From Bacteroidales bacterium UBA5548 (GTDB lineage: Bacteria > Bacteroidota > Bacteroidia > Bacteroidales > UBA932), in assembly GCA_002425935.1 (NCBI GenBank), contig DINE01000001.1:28516-41224 (forward strand): DNA of 12,709 nt, in the 5' to 3' direction. The notes beneath the pieces are model-generated. The model was given only the letters and a program-made list of their open reading frames with translations. It was not told the DNA's origin and did no database searches. Of this stretch, positions 7,281 through 12,709 are shown piece by piece (position 1 is the stretch's first letter; each line of letters begins with the position of its first letter). The position numbers and the translations under genes are program-made.

Positions 7281-7886
7281 CTATTTATTATTAATGTTCT
7301 TGTAAATTTTCTCCTTGTTCCCGGCAGTAAGTTTTTCAATGTTTACGTTAGTGTTTTCAGGGATTACCTCCTCGTAACAAGTGAGGTACCACTCTTTATA
7401 CATCATGTACCCTCTTGCGTTTTTAAGAGCCGAATCTGAAATCTCTTCAGAGCCCTCTTTTACCCTCTTTGCAGGGATACCTGCATAAACCCCCGGCTCC
7501 AACTTAGCATTGCTTAATACCACTGCCCCTGCCGCAACAATTGTATCATCAGGGATCTCTGCATTATCCATCAGAATAGATCCCATCCCGATTAAAACCC
7601 TGCTGCCAATTTTTGCCCCGTGAACAATAGCATTGTGTCCTACAGAGACATCATCTCCAATCTCAACCACCGACCTCTTGTGAAGCGTATGCAAAACCGC
7701 ACCATCCTGAATATTGACTCTGTTACCTATAACAATCGGATTAACATCCCCTCTTAATACCGCTCCGTACCAGATGCTACAGTCATCCCCAATAGTTACA
7801 TCTCCCACAATCACTGCATTTTCTGCAAGAAAACAGTTTTTCCCGATCCTGGGCTCCATCCCGTTAAGCTTTCTTATTATTGCCAT
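7281..7886 (-). CDS. Gamma-carbonic-anhydrase-family hexapeptide-repeat protein
   Basis: This 201-residue left-handed beta-helix protein belongs to the gamma-class carbonic anhydrase family (Cam/YrdA/PaaY-like). Repeated [IV]G-[DN] hexapeptides run from about residue 14 to 135 (IGKNCF, IVGDVTIGDD, VEIGDDVSVG, AKIGSRVLIG). The three zinc ligands of the family are present: His66 (VLHT), His84 and His89 (VGHNAIVHG). The active-site partners are also seen: Arg45 and Asp47 (LRGDVNP), and Gln60 and Asp61 (NIQDG). It lacks the acidic insert that carries the proton-shuttle glutamates in archaeal Cam. It is therefore like YrdA-type members, whose CO2 hydration is often weak or untested. After the helix (ARGYMMYKEWYL) there is a charged tail of about 35 residues. 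The ATG is preceded by A-rich sequence and a perfect TAnnTTTG element (7906-7913). It is the first gene of the leftward pair. Confidence 0.9.
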   Translation of the reverse strand: MAIIRKLNGMEPRIGKNCFLAENAVIVGDVTIGDDCSIWYGAVLRGDVNPIVIGNRVNIQDGAVLHTLHKRSVVEIGDDVSVGHNAIVHGAKIGSRVLIGMGSILMDNAEIPDDTIVAAGAVVLSNAKLEPGVYAGIPAKRVKEGSEEISDSALKNARGYMMYKEWYLTCYEEVIPENTNVNIEKLTAGNKEKIYKNINNK

Positions 7887-7905
7887 TTTCTATTTAAATA
7901 TCTTA

Positions 7906-7913
7906 CAAATATA
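7906..7913 (-). promoter_or_regulatory. Candidate Bacteroidota -7 element for the gamma-CA gene
   Basis: On the - strand this reads TATATTTG, a perfect match to the TAnnTTTG element of primary-sigma promoters in Bacteroidota. It is 19 bases before the gamma-CA ATG, which would give a leader of about a dozen bases. The nearest upstream TTG (in GGTTGCAAAG) is about 26 bases away, longer than usual, so the -33 half is weak. Confidence 0.5.
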
Positions 7914-8053
7914 TAAATTATTATTTCGCCCTGTCTTTGCAACCAGTACAAGGGAACTCAATAATAACCTTTTTATGGCGATTTTGTTTAAACTCCTCTT
8001 TTGCGTTAAATTGTTGAAAAAGCTGTAAAAACACTTATGCTTATTTAACAAAA

Positions 8054-8087
8054 ATCATACAATATTGCAAAAATTATAAGGTATGAT
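8054..8087. repeat. 7-bp inverted repeat with 20-base spacer, possible operator
   Basis: ATCATAC (8054-8060) and GTATGAT (8081-8087) are exact reverse complements separated by 20 AT-rich bases. The layout would suit a dimeric regulator upstream of korA, but a repeat of this size can arise by chance in AT-rich DNA. There is no T tract that would make it a terminator. Confidence 0.25.
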
Positions 8088-8182
8088 CTCTCTTTTACTT
8101 AATATATGGCGCATTATTTGCTGTGTTTGATAATAATTTTCAATTTTAGTCTTAAAAAGATTTTTTGGATTGGAATATTAAT

Positions 8183-8190
8183 TACATTTG
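8183..8190 (+). promoter_or_regulatory. Candidate Bacteroidota -7 element for korA-korB-gdhA
   Basis: TACATTTG is a perfect TAnnTTTG match, 55 bases before the korA ATG, predicting a leader of about 50 bases. A TTTG at 8164-8167 lies 15 bases upstream, somewhat closer than the usual -33 spacing. It is the best promoter candidate for the three-gene operon. Confidence 0.5.
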
Positions 8191-8245
8191 CGTATTATTT
8201 TTTAACAAACAGTAATAAGGCACCAGCTTAATTAAACTAATTTTT

Positions 8246-10081
8246 ATGCAACACAAAGTTATTGATACCAAGGAAGTTGTTATCAGATTTTCAGGCGACT
8301 CAGGGGATGGAATGCAGTTGACAGGCAGCCTCTTTGCAGACGCATCGGCGCTTTATGGGAACGAAGTCTCAACATTTCCGGACTTTCCGGCAGAGATCAG
8401 AGCCCCACAAGGTACCATTGCAGGTGTATCGGGATTTCAGGTTAACATCGGAAGCGGAGAGATCCGCACACCGGGCGACTTCTGCGATGTTCTTGTAGCA
8501 ATGAATCCGGCGGCACTAAGAGCCAATGCAAAATGGGCAAAGCCAACTGCAAGCATAATTCTTGATTCTGACACCTTTGACGAAAAGGGCATCAAGAAGG
8601 CAGGCTTTAAAACCGATGATCCGATTACAGAGTTAAAGCTTGAAGACAGACATATTATTTTTGCTCCGATAACTTCACTTACAAAAGAGAGTTTAAAGGA
8701 TAGCGGCCTTGATCCAAAATCGATTCTCAGAAGCAAGAATATATTTACACTTGGAATGTGCTACTATATGTTTAACAGACCTATGGGAACCACAGAAGAG
8801 TATCTTGATAAAAAGTTCCGCAAAAAACCGGAAATCGCTGATGCAAATAAAAAAGTACTAAGGGATGGTTTTAACTATGCAGGAAATGTGCACGCAATTC
8901 CAAATACATATAAGATTCAGCCCGCAAAACTAGAAAAAGGAGTATACAGAAACATTAACGGAAACCAGGCTACAGCTTGGGGTCTGCTAGCTGCTTCCGA
9001 GAAGTCGGGAATTCCTCTTTTCTGCGGCTCTTATCCTATTACTCCTGCAACCAGTATTCTTGAAGAGCTATCGCTAAGAAAAGACCTTAATGCCAAAACA
9101 CTTCAGTGCGAAGATGAAATTGCTGGTATTTGTACATCAATTGGTGCTGCATATGCAGGCAATCTGGCTGTTACAACCACTTCAGGACCTGGTCTTTCGC
9201 TTAAATCGGAGGCTTTGGGACTCGCGGTTATGACAGAACTGCCGCTCGTTATTGTAGATGTTCAAAGAGGAGGTCCTTCAACAGGAATCCCAACAAAAAC
9301 TGAGCAGACAGACCTTAATCAGGCTCTTTACGGCAGAAACGGAGAGTGCCCGATTGCTGTTATCGCTGCTCATTCTCCTTCACACTGTTTTGATGCGGCA
9401 TTCTACTCTGCAAAATTTGCACTGGAGCATATGATGCCGGTACTTTTACTCACAGAAGGATTCCTGGGCAACGGTTCTGAGCCTTGGAAAATTCCGGCAA
9501 TGAAGGATTATCCGGAGATTAAAGCGCCGGTAATTACCGATTCTGAGGAGAAACCATTCTGGCCGTTTAAGAGAGATGCCGAAAAGCTAGCAAGAAGATG
9601 GGCCCTGCCGGGAACTCCTGGTCTTGAGCACAGAGTCGGAGGCCTTGAAAAGAACAATGACGGATCTGTATCATCAGATCCTTTGGTTCACGAAAGAATG
9701 GTTGAAGAGAGGGCAGAAAAGGTTGCCAGAATGGCAAACTACATTCCTGATCTTGAGGTTATGGGAGAGCAAACCGGTGAGGTACTTGTTGTAGGTTGGG
9801 GCGGAACACATGGTCACCTGTACACAGCAGTAAAGGAGCTTCAAAGCGAAGGTAAAAGCGTCAGCCTTGCTCACTTTGACTATATTTTCCCTCTGCCTAA
9901 GAATACTGCTGAAGTATTTTCGAGCTTCAAAAAAATTATCGTGTGTGAACTAAACAGCGGACAATTTGCCAACTACCTCAGAACTCAGCACCAGCAGTTC
10001 CACTACCATCAAAAGAACAAGGTACAGGGGCAGCCGTTTATTGTAAAAGAGATTGTTGACGCAGTTAACGCCATACTATAA
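8246..10081 (+). CDS. korA: 2-oxoacid (2-oxoglutarate):ferredoxin oxidoreductase, fused gamma-alpha subunit
   Basis: With KorB this cytoplasmic enzyme interconverts 2-oxoglutarate plus CoA with succinyl-CoA plus CO2 and reduced ferredoxin. The 611-residue chain fuses two classical subunits. Residues 10 to about 190 are the gamma domain (RFSGDSGDGMQLTG at 14-27; FPDFPAEIRAPQG). Residues from about 235 are the alpha domain that binds the thiamine-diphosphate pyrimidine end: SYPITPATSILEEL from 262, the CEDE segment at 288-291, TTSGPG at 311-316, and DVQRGGPSTGIPTKTEQTD from 338. The C-terminal domain ends with VCELNSGQFANYLR. The domain order and TKTEQTD motif are those of two-subunit OFOR/KOR enzymes, not the single-chain pyruvate enzyme. 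2-Oxoglutarate is the preferred substrate because gdhA lies downstream; other 2-oxoacids cannot be excluded. korB starts 18 bases later. The start has no Shine-Dalgarno. Confidence 0.93.
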   Translation: MQHKVIDTKEVVIRFSGDSGDGMQLTGSLFADASALYGNEVSTFPDFPAEIRAPQGTIAGVSGFQVNIGSGEIRTPGDFCDVLVAMNPAALRANAKWAKPTASIILDSDTFDEKGIKKAGFKTDDPITELKLEDRHIIFAPITSLTKESLKDSGLDPKSILRSKNIFTLGMCYYMFNRPMGTTEEYLDKKFRKKPEIADANKKVLRDGFNYAGNVHAIPNTYKIQPAKLEKGVYRNINGNQATAWGLLAASEKSGIPLFCGSYPITPATSILEELSLRKDLNAKTLQCEDEIAGICTSIGAAYAGNLAVTTTSGPGLSLKSEALGLAVMTELPLVIVDVQRGGPSTGIPTKTEQTDLNQALYGRNGECPIAVIAAHSPSHCFDAAFYSAKFALEHMMPVLLLTEGFLGNGSEPWKIPAMKDYPEIKAPVITDSEEKPFWPFKRDAEKLARRWALPGTPGLEHRVGGLEKNNDGSVSSDPLVHERMVEERAEKVARMANYIPDLEVMGEQTGEVLVVGWGGTHGHLYTAVKELQSEGKSVSLAHFDYIFPLPKNTAEVFSSFKKIIVCELNSGQFANYLRTQHQQFHYHQKNKVQGQPFIVKEIVDAVNAIL

Positions 10082-10099
10082 CATCAAATAAGAAATTTT

Positions 10100-11122
10100 A
10101 TGGAAATGAAATATACACCACAGGATTTTAAAAGTAACCAGGAGGTAAAATGGTGCCCGGGCTGCGGTGACCACGCCATTCTTGCAAGTGTGCAGAGAGC
10201 AATGCCCGAAATTTGCGACGCTCTTAACTATACAAAAGAGAGATTTGTGTTTGTATCCGGCATCGGATGCTCTTCACGCTTTCCTTACTATATGGACACT
10301 TACGGCTTCCACGGTATTCACGGTCGTGCCTCTGCGATTGCAACAGGAGTTAAAGTTGCAAATCCTACATTGACAGTGTGGCAGGTAACAGGTGACGGCG
10401 ATGCCCTTGCAATCGGAGGTAACCACTTCATACATGCAATCAGAAGAAATATTGACATCAATATACTTCTGTTCAATAATCAGATTTACGGTCTGACTAA
10501 AGGACAGTACTCTCCAACCTCAAAACTTGGAATGGTAACCAAGACATCTCCTTACGGAACAGTTGAACATCCGTTCAACCCGGGTGCACTTGTGCTCGGG
10601 TCAAGAGGAACATTCTTCGCCAGAAGTATCGACGTAGAGCTTAAACTTACCCAGAATATAATGGTTGAGAGTGCAAAACATGACGGAACTGCCGTTACAG
10701 AGATTCTTGTTAACTGTGTAATATTTAATGACAGAACACACTCTCAGGTAGCTGACAAGGACTTCCGCTCAGACCGAACAATCGTTTTAAAACACGGCGA
10801 ACCTATGATTTACGGTAAAAACAGAGATAAAGGTCTGATACTGGACGGTAACAAAATAAAATCTGTTATTATCGGAGAGAACGGAATAACCGAAAAAGAT
10901 CTGCTTGTTCACGACGCTCAGGAAGAGAATCCGGGAATTCACTCAATGCTTATAGATATGCAATATCCTGAACTACCTGTAGCTTTGGGAGTGATTCGTG
11001 CTGTAAAGGATAAGACTTACGACGACAATGTTCGAGATCAGGTGATAGATGCAAGAGAGCATGCCCAGATCCACAATATGGATGAGCTTCTGCACAGTGG
11101 TGCAACATGGGAGGTAAAATAG
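10100..11122 (+). CDS. korB: 2-oxoacid (2-oxoglutarate):ferredoxin oxidoreductase, beta subunit
   Basis: The beta subunit of KorAB binds thiamine diphosphate and carries the [4Fe-4S] cluster that passes electrons to ferredoxin. The 340 residues include WCPGCGDH (Cys19, Cys22), GIGCSSR (Cys57) and NCVIFND (Cys206), the four expected cluster ligands. The thiamine-diphosphate motif is GDGDALAIGGNH (98-109), ending at the paired Asn126-Asn127 of LFNNQ. IYGLTKGQYSPTS (129-141) is typical of OFOR/KOR beta chains. There is no extra ferredoxin domain, and no delta-type ferredoxin gene beside it, so electrons must go to a separate ferredoxin. An alternative start at Met3 (10106) is possible; the upstream ATG leaves a tidy 18-base gap after korA. 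gdhA follows after 35 bases with no terminator between them. Confidence 0.94.
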   Translation: MEMKYTPQDFKSNQEVKWCPGCGDHAILASVQRAMPEICDALNYTKERFVFVSGIGCSSRFPYYMDTYGFHGIHGRASAIATGVKVANPTLTVWQVTGDGDALAIGGNHFIHAIRRNIDINILLFNNQIYGLTKGQYSPTSKLGMVTKTSPYGTVEHPFNPGALVLGSRGTFFARSIDVELKLTQNIMVESAKHDGTAVTEILVNCVIFNDRTHSQVADKDFRSDRTIVLKHGEPMIYGKNRDKGLILDGNKIKSVIIGENGITEKDLLVHDAQEENPGIHSMLIDMQYPELPVALGVIRAVKDKTYDDNVRDQVIDAREHAQIHNMDELLHSGATWEVK

Positions 11123-11157
11123 AAAATTAACATACCAAACATTTAAACAAAAAAATA

Positions 11158-12495
11158 ATGAAAGTTGCAGACATTATGGCTTCTCTGGAGAAGAAGCATG
11201 GAAACGAAAAAGAGTTTTTACAGGCAGTTCATGAAGTGTTGGAATCAATCGAAGAGATTTACAACCAGCACCCTGAATTCCAAAAGGCAAAAATTATTGA
11301 AAGACTGATTGAGCCTGACCGTATCTTTACATTCAGAGTAACCTGGCAGGATGACAAAGGGGAAGTTCATTCAAACCTGGGTTACAGAGTTCAGTTCAGC
11401 AACGCAATCGGCCCTTACAAGGGAGGTTTCCGTTTCCACCCATCTGTTAACCAATCAATTCTTAAATTTCTGGGCTTTGAGCAGATGTTCAAAAATGCTC
11501 TCACCACTCTTCCTATGGGAGGCGGTAAAGGCGGTTCGGATTTTGATCCTAAAGGAAAATCTGATGCAGAGATTATGCGTTTCTGCCAGGCTTTCATAAC
11601 TGAGTTGTGGCGTCACCTTGGTCCTGATACCGATGTCCCTGCCGGTGATATCGGAGTTGGAGCACGTGAAATCGGCTTTATGTATGGCTGGTACAAGAAA
11701 CTTGCACGTGAAAATACTGGAGTTCTTACCGGTAAAGGTGCAACCTGGGGAGGTTCACTCATTCGTCCTGAGGCAACAGGTTACGGTGGAGTTTACTTTG
11801 TAACTCACATGCTTGCTACAAAAGGAATGAACATTAAAGGAAAGACTGTGTCAGTTTCAGGCTTCGGAAACGTTGCATGGGGTGCTGCACAAAAAGCTAC
11901 TGAACTTGGAGCAAAGGTAATTGCACTTTCAGGTCCTGACGGAATGATTCACGACGAAGCCGGAATGACAGAAGAGAAGATTGCATATATGCTCGAACTA
12001 CGCGCATCAAACAACGACGTTGTTGCTCCTTATGCAGAAAAATTCCCTGAAGCAAAATTCTATCCTGGTAAAAAAGCTTGGGCGGTAAAGGTTGATATTG
12101 CACTTCCTTGCGCTTTCCAGAACGAACTTAACGGAGATGACGCCAGAGAACTTATTAAAAACGGTGTTATTTGTGTTGGCGAGCTCTCTAACATGGGTTG
12201 TACTCCTGAGGCGATTGCCGAGTTCCAGAAGAACAAAGTGCTTTATGCTCCTGGAAAAGCAGCTAATGCAGGCGGAGTTGCAGTATCAGGTCTGGAGATG
12301 ACTCAGAACGCAATGCACATCAGCTGGACTGCAGAAGAGGTAGACAACAAGCTTAAGCAGATTATGGAGAATATTCACGAGCAATGTGTAAAATATGGCA
12401 AGCAAAGTGACGGCTTCATTAACTATGTTAACGGAGCAAATATTGCCGGATTCATGAAGGTTGCCAGAGCAACACTTGAGCAGGGTCTTTGCTAA
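11158..12495 (+). CDS. gdhA: Hexameric glutamate dehydrogenase, probably NAD-dependent or dual-specific
   Basis: This enzyme interconverts glutamate and 2-oxoglutarate plus ammonia. At 445 residues it has the length of the small hexameric family. The glutamate and catalytic sites are clear: GPYKGGFRFHPSV (Lys88), Lys112, PMGGGKGGSDFDPKGKSD (catalytic Lys124) and PAGDIGVGAREIG (Asp163). The Rossmann domain has SGFGNVAWGAAQKATELGAK (from 234) and LSGPDG (257-262). Phe236 and Pro260 match the pair that favours NAD in Clostridium symbiosum GDH; NADP-type E. coli GdhA has Ser at both. NMGCT (345-349) replaces the usual NMPTT. The ATG at 11158 gives an N-terminus that aligns with relatives; Met7 is a less likely alternative. 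It ends the korA-korB-gdhA run, which joins two reactions sharing 2-oxoglutarate. Direction is not shown, but NAD-type residues suggest glutamate breakdown is possible. Confidence 0.95.
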   Translation: MKVADIMASLEKKHGNEKEFLQAVHEVLESIEEIYNQHPEFQKAKIIERLIEPDRIFTFRVTWQDDKGEVHSNLGYRVQFSNAIGPYKGGFRFHPSVNQSILKFLGFEQMFKNALTTLPMGGGKGGSDFDPKGKSDAEIMRFCQAFITELWRHLGPDTDVPAGDIGVGAREIGFMYGWYKKLARENTGVLTGKGATWGGSLIRPEATGYGGVYFVTHMLATKGMNIKGKTVSVSGFGNVAWGAAQKATELGAKVIALSGPDGMIHDEAGMTEEKIAYMLELRASNNDVVAPYAEKFPEAKFYPGKKAWAVKVDIALPCAFQNELNGDDARELIKNGVICVGELSNMGCTPEAIAEFQKNKVLYAPGKAANAGGVAVSGLEMTQNAMHISWTAEEVDNKLKQIMENIHEQCVKYGKQSDGFINYVNGANIAGFMKVARATLEQGLC

Positions 12496-12517
12496 ACTGA
12501 ATTACTTTTAATATCCT

Positions 12518-12534
12518 TCAGGACCTACTCCTGA
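12518..12534 (+). other. Small hairpin in the gdhA 3' untranslated region
   Basis: TCAGGA (12518-12523) pairs exactly with TCCTGA (12529-12534) around a five-base CCTAC loop. It lies between the gdhA stop and the terminator and has no T tail. It might protect the mRNA end or be incidental. Confidence 0.3.
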
Positions 12535-12550
12535 GTGATAATTTTAATTT

Positions 12551-12585
12551 GTAGCCGCAAATATTTTTTGCGGCTACTTTTTTTT
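12551..12585 (+). terminator. Rho-independent terminator of korA-korB-gdhA
   Basis: A perfect 11-bp stem (GTAGCCGCAAA at 12551-12561 with its complement at 12567-12577), a five-base TATTT loop and eight T residues (12578-12585). It ends the operon 56 bases after the gdhA stop. Confidence 0.92.
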
Positions 12586-12709
12586 ATATCTCAATAAATT
12601 CAGGTAATATTTCGGAATTATTTCACCCATTTATGTGATGAATTATTATAAAAAATTATTCTGCTGGTCAAAATATTTATATATTGCTATGCAAATAATT
12701 TATTATAAA
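12586..12709 (+). other. AT-rich tail with a possible 5' end of another reading frame
   Basis: After the gdhA terminator, an ATG at 12638 opens 24 codons that run without a stop to the window edge. They encode a basic, Tyr/Ile-rich peptide (MNYYKKLFCWSK...). No Shine-Dalgarno or TAnnTTTG element precedes it, and in DNA this AT-rich a 24-codon open frame means little. It is recorded only because the edge prevents a decision. Confidence 0.2.

Larger units (their letters stand above)
7887..8245. other. AT-rich divergent intergenic region
   Basis: These 359 bases separate the leftward gamma-CA/lipoprotein pair from rightward korA. I see no convincing gene. They hold two perfect TAnnTTTG -7-type elements, one facing each way, and a 7-bp inverted repeat (8054-8060 with 8081-8087). 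There is no T-tailed hairpin. The only notable ATG (8083) opens a 15-codon hydrophobic frame that stops at once. Most of the stretch between 7960 and 8160 is unexplained AT-rich sequence and is longer than two simple promoters need. Confidence 0.7.

Noticed and set aside
7714..8028. A 104-codon + strand frame with hydrophobic content
   Set aside because: Half of it is antisense to the well-supported gamma-CA gene, the rest is AT-rich intergenic DNA, and it matches no family I recognise.
8083..8130. A 15-codon hydrophobic frame (MISLLLNIWRIICCV) upstream of korA
   Set aside because: It is very short, lacks a ribosome-binding site and has no repeated regulatory codons such as a leader peptide would show; it is expected by chance.
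8437..8736. A 99-codon - strand frame inside korA
   Set aside because: It is antisense to the conserved gamma domain with no start signals or recognisable product.
1..12709. Search for mobile elements, CRISPR arrays, tRNAs, toxin-antitoxin pairs or defence genes
   Set aside because: No transposase, integrase, direct-repeat array, tRNA-like sequence or defence-family motif was seen; every long frame is a core metabolic or envelope gene.

Overview
The window looks like an ordinary chromosomal segment of a strictly or facultatively anaerobic member of the Bacteroidota, most likely order Bacteroidales. The evidence is the gene order bamA-skp-skp-murI, a DUF4369-plus-thioredoxin lipoprotein, a potassium-dependent membrane pyrophosphatase, and a two-subunit KorAB next to glutamate dehydrogenase. 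Most start codons are preceded by A/T-rich sequence without a clear Shine-Dalgarno, and two perfect TAnnTTTG elements of the Bacteroidota -7 type occur in the one divergent promoter region. No CRISPR array, tRNA, rRNA, transposon, phage gene or defence system is visible.

Layout: (1) 1-2968, + strand: the 3' two-thirds of bamA (outer-membrane protein insertase, cut by the left window edge), then two tandem skp/ompH periplasmic chaperone genes, closed by a terminator. (2) 2974-3812: murI (glutamate racemase), a single gene with a terminator on each side; its own terminator begins inside the coding sequence. (3) 3860-6070: hppA, an ion-pumping membrane pyrophosphatase with residues that point to Na+ (possibly Na+ and H+) transport. 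(4) 6088-6127: a perfect 15-bp hairpin serving the convergent ends of hppA and the next pair. (5) 6147-7886, - strand: a gamma-carbonic-anhydrase-family hexapeptide protein followed by a TlpA-like lipoprotein. (6) 7887-8245: a 359-base AT-rich divergent intergenic region. (7) 8246-12585, + strand: korA-korB-gdhA, probably one operon, ended by a strong terminator. (8) 12586-12709: AT-rich tail, with a possible but unproven start of another reading frame.

How the genes fit together: the left block builds the envelope (outer-membrane protein folding, D-glutamate for peptidoglycan). The right block is a 2-oxoglutarate node. KorAB interconverts 2-oxoglutarate and succinyl-CoA with ferredoxin, and Gdh interconverts 2-oxoglutarate and glutamate. 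The Gdh carries the Phe/Pro pair of clostridial NAD-dependent enzymes rather than the Ser/Ser of E. coli NADP-GdhA, so the operon may run as a glutamate-fermenting route that yields NADH and reduced ferredoxin. The pyrophosphatase would add to the ion gradient by recovering energy from biosynthetic PPi. I did not find a previously undescribed system. The points most worth checking are the ion specificity of the pyrophosphatase, the cofactor and direction of the kor-gdh operon, and the murI leader.
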